The notes beneath the pieces are model-generated. The model was not told the origin of the DNA, made no database searches, and was given only the letters and a program-made list of their open reading frames with translations. Position numbers and translations under genes: made by a program. 64,000 nucleotides of DNA from Halomarinibacterium sedimenti (GTDB lineage Bacteria; Bacteroidota; Bacteroidia; Flavobacteriales; Flavobacteriaceae): NCBI RefSeq assembly GCF_019312585.1, contig NZ_JAHWDP010000002.1, positions 496,001-560,000 on the forward strand. Direction: 5' to 3'. Below, piece by piece: positions 17,579-26,092 of the stretch (the first letter of the stretch is position 1; each line of letters begins with the position of its first letter).

Positions 17579-18511
17579 ATGAAAATTAGAAACAGCATTT
17601 CAACATTACTTTTTACAGCTTTTTCGTTGCTGTTTACTTCATATGGTAACGCACAAATAGCAGATTCTATAAAATATGAAAATGGATTTCTTTACTATCA
17701 CGAATATGGTTCTAAAAAGCTACCGCCAATAATTATTTTGACTGGTGGACCCGGAAGATCATATAATCAATTAGAAGGTCTTGCAGAAACAATAAGCCCG
17801 AAATTCAGAAGTATTTTACTTGAACAAAGAGGCACTGGAAAATCAATTCCGATTCCATTTGATTCAACGACTGTGAATATTAATGCAGTAACTAAAGACA
17901 TCAAAACATTGATGGATAGTTTAAAAATTAAAAACTCTATTATTCTTGGGCATTCTTGGGGCGGAATGTTGGCTATGAATTTTGCCTCTGAATTTCCAAA
18001 TAGTGTGAACCATTTAATTTTAGTTGCACCTGGACCTCATAAAGATGCTGAAAATGGATTTAATGTAATGTTTACTAACCGCAGGCATACAAGAAGTTTA
18101 AAAGAAGAACAACGCCTGAATCAATTAAGTGAACTTATAGCAAACAAACAAGCCGATTCTTTAGAAATAATTGAAGCAGAGAGATTATCGAGACGAGCTT
18201 ACATTTTTGCAAACCCAATTCCAGATAGCATATTTCAAAAAATCAATTCAGATAACAACAGTAAAACAACAAGTTTACTTATAAAGGACATATTTAAGAA
18301 TTACGATGTTTCAAAATCACTTAATAATTATAAAAGACAAATCGATATAATTTCTGGAAGGCAAGATGTTGTTGGCTTCTTTTCGTATGAACTAAAACAA
18401 GATATACCAAAAGCCAACATTCATTGGATAAACGAATGTGGACATTTTCCGATGTATGAGCAACCAAATGAATTTTATAAAATATTATATAAAGTTTTGA
18501 ATGTGGAATAG
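17579..18511 (+). CDS. Exported alpha/beta-hydrolase, proline-iminopeptidase-like
   Basis: A 310-residue protein. Residues 1-25 are a signal peptide (ending SYGNAQ), so it acts outside the cytoplasm. The fold signatures are the oxyanion segment LTGGPGRSYNQ (about 53-64), the nucleophile elbow ILGHSWGGMLAMNFA (Ser near 125), an Asp in ISGRQDVVGFF (about 261) and the catalytic His in ECGHFPMYEQP (about 287). The GGPG and GHSWGG pattern is that of the prolyl aminopeptidase (S33) group, but substrates across this group vary widely. The gene is much more AT-rich than its neighbours and is bracketed by inverted repeats, suggesting it was acquired. Confidence 0.8.
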   Translation: MKIRNSISTLLFTAFSLLFTSYGNAQIADSIKYENGFLYYHEYGSKKLPPIIILTGGPGRSYNQLEGLAETISPKFRSILLEQRGTGKSIPIPFDSTTVNINAVTKDIKTLMDSLKIKNSIILGHSWGGMLAMNFASEFPNSVNHLILVAPGPHKDAENGFNVMFTNRRHTRSLKEEQRLNQLSELIANKQADSLEIIEAERLSRRAYIFANPIPDSIFQKINSDNNSKTTSLLIKDIFKNYDVSKSLNNYKRQIDIISGRQDVVGFFSYELKQDIPKANIHWINECGHFPMYEQPNEFYKILYKVLNVE

Positions 18512-18660
18512 AAAAACGTTGCACAACACCGTGTATAATTCATTGTTAGTATTCGCCTACTTACGAAAATCTTCGTGGATTTTCTATTCGGTCTGTATTT
18601 GCTAAATTAGTTGCTGAGACACGCAACGAAATCATGCACAAAACCGTTCCCTGTAATTAC
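18512..18660. repeat. attC-like hairpin element between hydrolase and methyltransferase
   Basis: This 149-bp stretch can fold on itself. GTGTATAATTCATTG (18531-18545) pairs imperfectly with CAACGAAATCATGCAC (18624-18639), and the centre holds a perfect 7-bp hairpin (GAAAATC / GATTTTC, 18565-18584). The ends carry GTTGCACAAC and CCGTTCCCTGTAATT. A long imperfect palindrome placed right after a promoterless gene resembles integron attC sites or the related repeats of flavobacterial genomes. No integron integrase is in the window. Confidence 0.5.
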
Positions 18661-18674
18661 TACGATACAAGCGT

Positions 18675-19388
18675 ATGAAAGAAATCTACGAGACTAAATT
18701 TGTTGAAAAATTATTTGACAAAATGAGTAGTTCGTATGCTAACATGAATTACATAACCTCATTTGGATTTAGCGAAAGATGGAGGCGACAATGCATTGCA
18801 GAAATTGAAATCGACAAAGGAAAAACAGTGGTCGATTTAATGACTGGAATGGGAGAATGTTGGAAACATATTTTAAAAAAAACGGACAATGACGCAAAAC
18901 TAATCGGACTTGACTTCTCAACAGAAATGATTAATCGTGCCAAAAAAAACAGTAAGAAGTTCAAAAAATCAACCATTGAAATTCTTAAAGAAAACGTTTT
19001 TGAAAACTCGATAGCGAATGAAACTGCCGATTTTATCGTATCTGGATTTGGATTAAAAACCTTTAATGATGAACAACTTAAAAAATTGGAAATCGAAATT
19101 AACCGAATACTTAAACCAAACGGGAAATTTTCACTTATTGAGGTTTCTGTTCCCAATAGTACATTTCTAAAACCATTTTTTATGTTTTACTTGAAACATG
19201 TGATTCCCATTATAGGAAAATTATTTCTTGGAAGTCCAGAGACATACAAAATGCTAGGAGTTTACACAGCAGAATTTGGTAACTCAAAAAATGTCTATCA
19301 AATTTTTAATAATCTAAAATTTGAAGTTGAATATATAGAATATTTTTATGGTTGTGCCAGTGGAATTAAAGGACGGAAAATAGCATAA
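18675..19388 (+). CDS. Class I SAM-dependent methyltransferase (UbiE/COQ5-like)
   Basis: A 237-residue cytoplasmic protein. The Rossmann motif I is VVDLMTGMGE (52-61), motif II is LIGLDFSTEMI, and a third segment is ADFIVSGFGLKTF. LKPNGKFSLIEVSVP matches motif post-III of menaquinone/ubiquinone-type methyltransferases. C-terminal hydrophobic residues (FLKPFFMFYLKHVIPIIGKLF) resemble the UbiE lid region. It sits alone in an AT-rich island, so it is probably not the housekeeping menaquinone enzyme. A similar short sequence (CGTTCCCTGTAATT at 18645-18658, CGTTCCTACAATT at 19403-19415) lies on both sides of the gene. The substrate is unknown. Confidence 0.8.
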   Translation: MKEIYETKFVEKLFDKMSSSYANMNYITSFGFSERWRRQCIAEIEIDKGKTVVDLMTGMGECWKHILKKTDNDAKLIGLDFSTEMINRAKKNSKKFKKSTIEILKENVFENSIANETADFIVSGFGLKTFNDEQLKKLEIEINRILKPNGKFSLIEVSVPNSTFLKPFFMFYLKHVIPIIGKLFLGSPETYKMLGVYTAEFGNSKNVYQIFNNLKFEVEYIEYFYGCASGIKGRKIA

Positions 19389-19487
19389 TTGTCTGGCAAC
19401 AACGTTCCTACAATTCAACATCGGTTATCCAGTACTTAAATCTTCCAAAAGTGAATAGCATAGAGTTACAATTTTGAATGGTAACCT

Positions 19488-19603
19488 GAAGGACTTCTAG
19501 GAATAGTGTAGCGCCAAGCGAAAGTGCGTTTTTCGAAGAAAAAAGAGAGCATGTAGCGCAGGAGCAAACGGTGTTGCAATACAACAATTCCCTCAAGTCC
19601 TTC
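19488..19603. repeat. Large imperfect hairpin repeat
   Basis: GAAGGACTT (19488-19496) pairs exactly with AAGTCCTTC (19595-19603), and the adjoining sequences (to 19509 and from 19583) also pair with few mismatches. The stem is thus about 20 bp around a loop of some 70 nt. It looks like one copy of a dispersed non-coding element. Confidence 0.6.
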
Positions 19604-19611
19604 TTGACTTT

Positions 19612-19631
19612 CCTGCCTGCCGGCAGGCAGG
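19612..19631. repeat. Perfect 20-bp palindrome
   Basis: The sequence CCTGCCTGCCGGCAGGCAGG is its own reverse complement and is strikingly GC-rich for this AT-rich spacer. In translation it gives the LPAGR signature seen in many spurious Bacteroidota proteins, which marks it as a dispersed genomic repeat. Confidence 0.85.
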
Positions 19632-19780
19632 TTTGGTTCAAGCTACGCTTGCAATCTTCGCATACATATCTATGTACGCTCGCTTGTGTGTCAAGACAAA
19701 AATGAACAAATAAAAAATTAATGATACACTTTTTTCTAGGCAATACAAAAAAGAAAATAGAAAAACCTACTCCATAGCTA

Positions 19781-19861
19781 AGCCCAGTCTAGTCCCAGTC
19801 AAAGCCCAGTCAAAGTCCAGTGTAAGTCCAGTGTAAGTCCAGTGTAAGTCCAGTGTAAGTA
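19781..19861. repeat. 11-bp tandem repeat array upstream of uvrB
   Basis: The unit GTCCAGTGTAA occurs four times in tandem, preceded by diverged copies built on AGCCCAGTC and AGTCCCAGTC. The array ends 16 bp before the -7 box of uvrB, so it overlaps the position of the -33 element. Confidence 0.85.
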
Positions 19862-19876
19862 CACCACTAATTTTCG

Positions 19877-19884
19877 TACCTTTG
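19877..19884 (+). promoter_or_regulatory. uvrB promoter -7 box
   Basis: TACCTTTG matches TAnnTTTG exactly and lies 19 bp before the uvrB ATG at 19904. No clear TTG is present 20 bp upstream, where the tandem array ends. Confidence 0.5.
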
Positions 19885-19903
19885 TAAGTCCTAAAAAAGA
19901 TGA

Positions 19904-21904
19904 ATGAAATTCCAAATTGTAAGCGATTTTACTCCTACGGGAGACCAACCCGAAGCCATTAAACAACTGGTCGTAGGACTTAAAAATGGCGAGGAACACC
20001 AAACCCTTTTGGGAGTTACGGGTAGTGGAAAAACCTTTACAATAGCGAATGTAGTACAGGAAGTGCAACGCCCTACCTTGGTACTCGCGCACAACAAAAC
20101 CCTCGCGGCACAATTATACAGTGAGTTTAAGCAGTTTTTTCCTCATAATGCTGTAGAGTACTTTGTATCTTATTACGATTACTACCAGCCAGAAGCATAC
20201 ATCCCCAGCAGTGGTGTGTATATTGAAAAAGACCTTTCCATCAATGAGGAAATAGAGAAAATGCGATTGAGTACTACCTCTTCCCTCCTTTCGGGGCGAC
20301 GTGATGTCTTGGTAGTCGCTTCGGTGTCGTGTTTATACGGTATCGGGAATCCTGTGGAGTTTCAGAAAAACATTATCGAACTCCACAAAGGGCAGATTAT
20401 TTCTCGCACCAAGTTGCTGCATCAACTCGTACAAGGGCTGTATTCTCGCACCGAACTTGATTTCCACAATGGGCGCTTCCGAATTAAAGGGGATACCGTA
20501 GATGTGTATCCGGGGTATGCCGATAATGCTTTCAGAATTCACTTTTTTGGCGATGAAATTGAAGACATTGAAGCTTTCGACCCCCTCACGAACGAGATTA
20601 TTGAAAAATACGAGCAACTCAATATCTACCCAGCCAATATGTTTGTGACCTCGCAGGACGTATTGCAGAATGCCATTAAAGACATTCAAGACGATTTACT
20701 GAAACAAGTAGAATATTTTAAGGAAATCGGAAAACACCTCGAAGCAAAACGCCTTGAGGAACGCACCAACTTTGACCTTGAAATGATAAAGGAATTGGGC
20801 TATTGCAGCGGCATTGAAAACTATTCGCGTTACCTCGATCAACGTTTACCGGGAACGCGTCCGTTCTGCTTATTGGATTTCTTCCCTAAGGATTTTTTAA
20901 TGATTGTGGACGAAAGTCACGTATCCATTCCGCAGGTGGGTGCCATGTATGGCGGTGACCGTAGCCGTAAAGAAAACTTGGTTGAATACGGTTTCCGATT
21001 GCCTGCTGCTATGGATAATAGGCCTTTAAAATTTGAAGAATTTACTTCCATGCTCCATCAGGTAATCTATGTAAGCGCCACCCCCGCCGATTACGAATTG
21101 GAACAAAGTGGCGGTGTGTATGTGGAGCAAGTCATTCGCCCTACGGGCTTATTAGACCCACCGATTGAAGTACGCCCAAGTTTGAATCAGATTGATGATT
21201 TACTGGAGGAAATTCAGTTACGCGTTGAAAAAGACGAACGTGTGTTGGTCACCACGCTTACCAAGCGAATGGCAGAAGAATTAACCAAGTATATGGCCCG
21301 TATTAACATTCGTTGTCGCTATATTCACAGCGATGTGGATACCCTAGAACGAGTCGAAATTATGCAGGATTTACGCCTTGGGTTATTTGATGTTTTGGTG
21401 GGTGTTAATCTCCTACGTGAAGGGTTAGACTTGCCCGAAGTGTCACTGGTGGCAATCCTTGATGCCGATAAAGAAGGCTTTTTACGCAGTGCCCGATCCC
21501 TTACGCAAACGGTAGGTCGTGCAGCACGTCACCTCAACGGAAAAGCCATCATGTATGCCGATAAAATTACCAAAAGTATGCAAGCAACCATCGACGGTAC
21601 GGAATACCGCCGAAGCAAGCAAATAGCGTATAACAAAGCAAACAATATTACACCAACCGCTATTATAAAGTCATTGGAAAATTCTTTGACCAAAAAGAAA
21701 ACCGATGCCTATACTTTTGACACTGCCGAAATTTTAGCTGCGGAAGAAAATGCGAAATACTTAACCAAACCTCAGATTGAAAAGAAAATCCGTGACACGA
21801 GAAAGGAAATGGAGAAAGCTGCTAAAGACCTAGATTTTATGATGGCTGCCAAGCTTCGAGATAAGATAAAATCATTTCAAAAGCAATTGCAGGAATTGGC
21901 ATAA
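19904..21904 (+). CDS. uvrB: Excinuclease ABC subunit B
   Basis: A 666-residue DNA repair helicase that verifies lesions handed over by UvrA and loads UvrC. The Walker A is GVTGSGKT (37-44). The beta-hairpin that clamps DNA is seen as VSYYDYYQPEAYIPSSGVYI. Helicase motifs include VIYVSATPADYE, VGVNLLREGLDLPEVSLVAI and QTVGRAARH. The C-terminal UVR domain (TRKEMEKAAKDLDFMMAAKL) that contacts UvrC is intact. The length is normal. An overlapping ATG four bases upstream is in another frame; the start used gives the conserved MKFQIVSDFTPTGDQPEAI. Confidence 0.98.
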   Translation: MKFQIVSDFTPTGDQPEAIKQLVVGLKNGEEHQTLLGVTGSGKTFTIANVVQEVQRPTLVLAHNKTLAAQLYSEFKQFFPHNAVEYFVSYYDYYQPEAYIPSSGVYIEKDLSINEEIEKMRLSTTSSLLSGRRDVLVVASVSCLYGIGNPVEFQKNIIELHKGQIISRTKLLHQLVQGLYSRTELDFHNGRFRIKGDTVDVYPGYADNAFRIHFFGDEIEDIEAFDPLTNEIIEKYEQLNIYPANMFVTSQDVLQNAIKDIQDDLLKQVEYFKEIGKHLEAKRLEERTNFDLEMIKELGYCSGIENYSRYLDQRLPGTRPFCLLDFFPKDFLMIVDESHVSIPQVGAMYGGDRSRKENLVEYGFRLPAAMDNRPLKFEEFTSMLHQVIYVSATPADYELEQSGGVYVEQVIRPTGLLDPPIEVRPSLNQIDDLLEEIQLRVEKDERVLVTTLTKRMAEELTKYMARINIRCRYIHSDVDTLERVEIMQDLRLGLFDVLVGVNLLREGLDLPEVSLVAILDADKEGFLRSARSLTQTVGRAARHLNGKAIMYADKITKSMQATIDGTEYRRSKQIAYNKANNITPTAIIKSLENSLTKKKTDAYTFDTAEILAAEENAKYLTKPQIEKKIRDTRKEMEKAAKDLDFMMAAKLRDKIKSFQKQLQELA

Positions 21905-21972
21905 AGCAACTCGTTTTAACTTTGCTTACCTTTAGTCTTTGAAATTGTCAACCGCCACAAAAAAGCTCAACT

Positions 21973-22851
21973 ATGGATGCTAAAATCGTCATAGCGCATC
22001 GAGGTGCCTCGGGATATCTTCCCGAGCATACCCTACCAGCCAAAGCCATGGCGTATGCGATGCATCCTGATTATTTGGAGCAAGATGTGGTGTTAAGCAA
22101 AGACGATGTGCCTATCGTGATTCACGATATCCATTTGGATGCAGTAACCAATATTGCTGAACTATTTCCTAACAGAAAACGCAAAGACGGACGCTATTAC
22201 GTCATCGATTTCACTTTTGAAGAATTAAAAACACTCAGTGTGGTGGAGCGATTTAACTTGGAAACAGGAGAAATTGTGTTTCCGAAGCGCTTTCCAAAAG
22301 GGAAATCACGATTTGGACTGCATTCCTTTCAAGAAGAAATTGAATTGATTCAAGGTCTGAATAAAAGTACGGGTAACAACATTGGTATCTATCCTGAAAT
22401 AAAAGAACCTGCCTTCCACCGAAAGGAAGGAAAAGAAATTTCAGAAATAGTTCTGAAAGTACTTTCGGATTATGGCTATACAACCAAAAAAGACCCTTGT
22501 ATATTGCAGTGTTTTGATGCTTCGGAATTACAGCGTATTCGCAAGGAATTAAAAAGCGACTTATTTCTCGTGCAATTGATGGAGTTTGAAAATGAGATTC
22601 CATTTATTCCACAATTTGCTGAATATGCAGACGGAATAGGACCTTGGATAAACTTGCTTAACGATGGAAACTTGATGCAATTGGCTAAAGACAATAACTT
22701 AATGGTACACGCCTACACCCTTCGAAAAGATGACTTGCCAACGGGGGGAACTTTTTCCGAAGTATTAAAAGAAGTCCTGTTTAAGCATAATGTTGACGGA
22801 GTTTTTACCGATCACCCAGATTCCGTAATTCAATTTATAAAAAATAATTAA
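21973..22851 (+). CDS. Glycerophosphodiester phosphodiesterase
   Basis: A 292-residue GDPD-family enzyme that hydrolyses glycerophosphodiesters to glycerol 3-phosphate and an alcohol. Catalytic motifs are [12 protein letters not shown] (9-20), [17 protein letters not shown] with its metal-binding Glu and Asp and catalytic His, and [19 protein letters not shown] lies near the end. Unlike the periplasmic GlpQ enzymes it has no signal peptide, so it is probably cytoplasmic. The stop codon shares a base with the start of the next gene (TAATG), which points to translational coupling with the pseudouridine synthase. Confidence 0.92.
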   Translation: MDAKIVIAHRGASGYLPEHTLPAKAMAYAMHPDYLEQDVVLSKDDVPIVIHDIHLDAVTNIAELFPNRKRKDGRYYVIDFTFEELKTLSVVERFNLETGEIVFPKRFPKGKSRFGLHSFQEEIELIQGLNKSTGNNIGIYPEIKEPAFHRKEGKEISEIVLKVLSDYGYTTKKDPCILQCFDASELQRIRKELKSDLFLVQLMEFENEIPFIPQFAEYADGIGPWINLLNDGNLMQLAKDNNLMVHAYTLRKDDLPTGGTFSEVLKEVLFKHNVDGVFTDHPDSVIQFIKNN

Positions 22852-23633
22852 TGGCACATCATCCAGATTCAACACGACTTAATAAAGCCATTAGCGATAG
22901 CGGATTTTGCTCTCGCCGTCAAGCCGACACCTATATTGAAAAGGGGTTAGTAACTGTCAATGGTGAAGTCGCTACCTTGGGCGACCGCGCGATGCCAGGT
23001 GATGAGATTCGAGTAGAGGGAAAACTCATCACCGAAAATGACAATTTGGTGTATATCGCTCTCAATAAACCTGTGGGCATTACGTGTACAACCGATACTC
23101 GAGTAAAAGGAAATGTCGTTGATTTTATCAATCACAAAGAACGTATTTTCCACATTGGAAGGCTAGACAAACCCAGTGAAGGCTTGCTTTTAATGACGAA
23201 TGACGGTGATATCGTTAACAAAATACTTCGGGCTGGCAATGACCACGAAAAGGAATACATCGTAAAAGTAGATCGACCCATTACCGATGATTTTATCAAC
23301 CGAATGCGCAATGGAATTTATTTGGAAGAATTGGAAACAGTAACAAAAAAATGTACTGTAGAAAAAATAAGTCGGTTTGTGTTTCGGATTGTATTAGTTC
23401 AAGGATTGAATCGTCAAATTAGACGCATGTGTGAATATCTGGAATACGAAGTAGTTTCGTTACAACGTATTCGTATTATGAATATTAAATTAGGAAATTT
23501 ACCCGTTGGAAAATGGCGTGACTTAACAAAAGAAGAACTTAAAGGACTTCGGGATTCTATTAAGGATTCGGAAAATAGTTCCTTTGTAGATGTACAAGAA
23601 AAAAAGACGCAGGGAAAACGGAGAAATCGATAA
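22851..23633 (+). CDS. rRNA pseudouridine synthase, RluF-like
   Basis: A 260-residue RsuA/RluB/E/F-family enzyme that converts a uridine of 23S rRNA to pseudouridine. It has an N-terminal S4 RNA-binding domain ([18 protein letters not shown], about 9-55) and the catalytic Asp106 in [19 protein letters not shown]-terminal family signatures are [19 protein letters not shown]. RluF (position 2604 in E. coli numbering) is the closest match by motif style, but RluB and RluE share the same core, so the target site is not certain. It is followed by a strong bidirectional terminator. Confidence 0.88.
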   Translation: MAHHPDSTRLNKAISDSGFCSRRQADTYIEKGLVTVNGEVATLGDRAMPGDEIRVEGKLITENDNLVYIALNKPVGITCTTDTRVKGNVVDFINHKERIFHIGRLDKPSEGLLLMTNDGDIVNKILRAGNDHEKEYIVKVDRPITDDFINRMRNGIYLEELETVTKKCTVEKISRFVFRIVLVQGLNRQIRRMCEYLEYEVVSLQRIRIMNIKLGNLPVGKWRDLTKEELKGLRDSIKDSENSSFVDVQEKKTQGKRRNR

Positions 23634-23641
23634 AAAAAATA

Positions 23642-23675
23642 ACCGCGCACCGATTGAGGAGTGCGCGGTCTTTTC
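23642..23675. terminator. Bidirectional terminator between rluF-like and hsp20 genes
   Basis: A perfect 9-bp GC-rich stem (ACCGCGCAC / GTGCGCGGT, 23642-23669) with a 10-nt loop has CTTTTC on the right. On the other strand it is followed by TTATTTTTTTTATC. It can stop transcription from both convergent genes. Confidence 0.9.
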
Positions 23676-23701
23676 AACTAACTAACCAAATTTAATTTCA
23701 A

Positions 23702-24136
23702 TTATGAAATCTCAACCATGCGTTTAATATTTTTTGCTTCTTCTACTTTAGGAAGCGCAATGCTTACTATTCCGTGGTCATAATTTGCTTGGATTTTATC
23801 CACATTTATGAGTTCTGGAAGTGTAAACGATCTTTCAAAACTTGAAAAGTTGAACTCTTTATGAGTAAATTTTACACCTTCCTTATCTTCTGTGTTTTCT
23901 TCTTCCGAAGTCTTTTTTGAAGAAACTTTAAGTAGGTTTTTTTCAACTTCTATAGCAATATCTTCTTTTTTCAAACCCGGTACCGCTAATTCGATTACAA
24001 AGGTCGAAAAATCTTCCTTAATATTAACTAAAGGAATGCTAAATCTTTCATAATTAATTGAATCTAACCTGTTTTCAGGAAATAATTCATCCATTATGCT
24101 TGGCAACCATGGGTTACTTTTTCTAACTATTTTCAT
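23702..24136 (-). CDS. Hsp20/alpha-crystallin small heat-shock protein
   Basis: A 144-residue ATP-independent chaperone that holds unfolding proteins for refolding by DnaK and ClpB. The alpha-crystallin domain spans about 38-140: FVIELAVPGLKKEDIAIEVE near the start, FSSFERSFTLPELINVDKIQ in the middle and GIVSIALPK near the end (the family A-x-x-x-n-GvL signature in slightly varied form). Only a short C-terminal extension is present. A perfect 8-bp inverted repeat lies about 80-105 bp upstream and may be a control site. Confidence 0.93.
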   Translation of the reverse strand: MKIVRKSNPWLPSIMDELFPENRLDSINYERFSIPLVNIKEDFSTFVIELAVPGLKKEDIAIEVEKNLLKVSSKKTSEEENTEDKEGVKFTHKEFNFSSFERSFTLPELINVDKIQANYDHGIVSIALPKVEEAKNIKRMVEIS

Positions 24137-24212
24137 GACTTTTTATTGTTTGGATTACACTTTTTAACATTCTATATGCAAATGCAGTTCCAAATCATAA
24201 AAACAGTCATTC

Positions 24213-24241
24213 TGTCTTGTTTATCAGGCAATTACAAGACA
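24213..24241. promoter_or_regulatory. Inverted repeat upstream of hsp20, candidate operator
   Basis: TGTCTTGT (24213-24220) and ACAAGACA (24234-24241) are perfect complements separated by 13 nt. No T-tract follows on the minus strand, so it is not a good terminator for the upstream TerB-like gene. The sequence is not the CIRCE element of HrcA. An operator role is inferred from position only. Confidence 0.4.
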
Positions 24242-24268
24242 TTTTGTCCTAAATGAAAGAATTTGAAT

Positions 24269-24667
24269 TTAATTATAGTAAGATTGAAAAATCGCTACAA
24301 GCTCTTGAGAAGGGATTATTTTATCTTCATACTCATTCATTCGTATCAAGATAGTATCTATTGCACCGGGTCGTATGCCCATTTTAAGACCAAAGTTTCG
24401 CAGGGCAATCACTTCTGACTCATGAGCTACTTTATCAACATTCATGACCATTAGTAACTTATGAAAATGCGTGATTCGTTCCATTTCTGAAAAAAGAGGA
24501 GAAGATGGTTCTGGGTGAGTGAATAATTCATCAATATCTTGAGTTGTTAACCCCATACGAGCACCAATTCTGTGAATAAAATCATATTCTGAAGAATCTA
24601 TTTTACCATCAGCATTGGCAATATAGATTAAGTCACTAAGCAACGATTTTTGGTTCGAATTATTCAT
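24269..24667 (-). CDS. TerB-like (tellurite resistance fold) protein
   Basis: A 132-residue all-helical cytoplasmic protein. The N-terminal part LLSDLIYIANADGKIDSSEYDFI with its acidic DGKID loop, then IGARMGLTTQDIDELF, matches the TerB/DjlA-N family, whose acidic loops may bind metal. The role of stand-alone TerB proteins in Bacteroidota is unknown, and there are no other ter genes here. It lies between sucC and hsp20 on the same strand. Confidence 0.75.
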   Translation of the reverse strand: MNNSNQKSLLSDLIYIANADGKIDSSEYDFIHRIGARMGLTTQDIDELFTHPEPSSPLFSEMERITHFHKLLMVMNVDKVAHESEVIALRNFGLKMGIRPGAIDTILIRMNEYEDKIIPSQELVAIFQSYYN

Positions 24668-24706
24668 ATTGCAATACTAGTAAATTTTGATTAATTTCTA
24701 CAAAAA

Positions 24707-24723
24707 AGCCCCAAAATGGGGCT
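24707..24723 (-). terminator. sucC terminator
   Basis: AGCCCC and GGGGCT enclose a 5-nt loop. On the minus strand the stem is followed by TTTTTTG. It lies 25 bp after the sucC stop codon. Confidence 0.85.
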
Positions 24724-24747
24724 CTTCAATATTAAATATCCTTTTTA

Positions 24748-25938
24748 TTATGAAAGTACCGCTTGTACTTTATCTGCTGCTTCTTGAAACTCAATAGCAG
24801 ATTGTACGTCCAATCCACTGTTATCAATTAATTCTTTGGCGATATCTGCATTGGTTCCTTGCAATCTTACGATAATGGGTACATTGATTGTTCCCATATT
24901 CTTATAAGCGTCCACAATTCCCTGAGCTACTCTGTCACAACGAACAATTCCTCCAAAAATATTCACCAATATGGCTTTTACATTTGGATCCTTTAAAATT
25001 AATTTAAAGGCAGTTTCGACGCGTTCAGCATCGGCAGTTCCTCCCACGTCAAGAAAGTTAGCTGGTTCTCCACCCGCTTGTTTAATTAAGTCCATAGTTG
25101 CCATAGCTAATCCAGCACCATTTACCATACAACCTACATTTCCATCAAGGTCTACATAGTTTAATCCCGCCTCTTTAGCTTCGACTTCAATAGGATTTTC
25201 TTCGCGCAAATCACGCATATACGCATAATCCTTATGTCGGAACAACGCATTATCATCTAAGGTTACTTTCGCGTCTACCGCAATTACTTTATCATCACTA
25301 GTTTTTAACACGGGATTTATTTCGAATAAAGAAGCGTCCGCTTCGGTATAGGCTTTATAAAGTGCTGTAACAAACTTGGTCATTTCTTTAAAAGCTTGTC
25401 CACTTAGTCCTAAATTAAAAGCCACTTTTCTAGCCTGAAAAGGCAATAATCCTTGCGTAGGGTCTATTTCTTCAGTAAAAATTAAATGAGGTGTTTTTTC
25501 GGCCACCGCTTCAATATCCATTCCGCCTTCGGTAGAATACATAATCATATTCTTTCCAGTAGCGCGATTTAACAACACGCTCATATAGTACTCTTCTGGC
25601 TCGTTGTCGCCTGGATAATATACATCTTCGGCAATTAATACTTGATGCACTTTTTTCCCCTCGGCGCTTGTTTGTGGGGTAATAAGGTTCATCCCTATAA
25701 TCTGACCCGAAAGTTTTTCTACTTCTTCAAGGCTTTTAGCAAGTTTAACACCGCCTCCTTTTCCACGTCCGCCTGCATGTACCTGTGCTTTTATTACGTG
25801 CCAACTTGTACCTGTTTCTTCAGTTAGTTTTCTTGCCGCCACAACAGCTTCCTCGGGAGTTTGAGCAACCACACCTCTTTGAATTGCTACGCCAAAACTA
25901 CTTAATATTTCTTTTCCTTGGTATTCGTGTAAATTCAT
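24748..25938 (-). CDS. sucC: Succinyl-CoA ligase (ADP-forming) beta subunit
   Basis: A 396-residue subunit of the TCA-cycle enzyme that makes ATP or GTP from succinyl-CoA. The N-terminus MNLHEYQGKEILSSFGV and the glycine-rich loop HAGGRGKGGGVKLAKS (about 52-66) belong to the ATP-grasp domain. The C-terminal ligase domain has FLDVGGTADAERVETAFK and NIFGGIVRCDRVAQG (about residue 331). The alpha subunit gene sucD is not adjacent, as is usual in Flavobacteriaceae. It is a single-gene unit with its own terminator. The promoter box TACTTTTG lies at 25970-25963 on the minus strand. Confidence 0.98.
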   Translation of the reverse strand: MNLHEYQGKEILSSFGVAIQRGVVAQTPEEAVVAARKLTEETGTSWHVIKAQVHAGGRGKGGGVKLAKSLEEVEKLSGQIIGMNLITPQTSAEGKKVHQVLIAEDVYYPGDNEPEEYYMSVLLNRATGKNMIMYSTEGGMDIEAVAEKTPHLIFTEEIDPTQGLLPFQARKVAFNLGLSGQAFKEMTKFVTALYKAYTEADASLFEINPVLKTSDDKVIAVDAKVTLDDNALFRHKDYAYMRDLREENPIEVEAKEAGLNYVDLDGNVGCMVNGAGLAMATMDLIKQAGGEPANFLDVGGTADAERVETAFKLILKDPNVKAILVNIFGGIVRCDRVAQGIVDAYKNMGTINVPIIVRLQGTNADIAKELIDNSGLDVQSAIEFQEAADKVQAVLS

Positions 25939-25962
25939 TTTTGATCTGTTTTTTCAGAACCA

Positions 25963-25970
25963 CAAAAGTA
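25963..25970 (-). promoter_or_regulatory. sucC promoter -7 box
   Basis: TACTTTTG on the minus strand fits TAnnTTTG and lies 24 bp before the sucC start codon at 25938. No clear -33 TTG is seen. Confidence 0.45.
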
Positions 25971-26092
25971 ATAAATGTTGCTGTGAATTGTGGTATGTTT
26001 TCAGATTTATGAAAGGGATAGAAGAAGTTTCTGATTTTTAGAGGGAAATTTTATTTCATCCTACTTATTTTTACACATTAATTAAAAAGAAA

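Larger units (their letters stand above)
19389..19903. other. 515-bp gene-free region of palindromes and tandem repeats before uvrB
   Basis: No convincing gene is seen. From left to right it holds a short copy of the cassette-edge sequence (19403-19415), a large imperfect hairpin (19488-19603), a perfect 20-bp palindrome (19612-19631), an 11-bp tandem array (19781-19861) and the uvrB promoter. An open frame on the minus strand is made of repeat-derived sequence and is not called as a gene. Confidence 0.8.

Noticed and set aside
18675-19388. Menaquinone methyltransferase (ubiE)
   Set aside because: The protein has UbiE-like features, but it lies in an acquired-looking island away from menaquinone genes, so only the family is named.
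19408-19743. Minus-strand open frame of 111 codons in the region before uvrB
   Set aside because: It is made of the hairpin and the CCTGCC palindrome, contains the LPAGR repeat-derived segment typical of spurious Bacteroidota proteins and has no family features.
24213-24241. CIRCE heat-shock operator
   Set aside because: The arms (TGTCTTGT / ACAAGACA, 13-nt gap) do not match the CIRCE arms or its 9-nt spacer.
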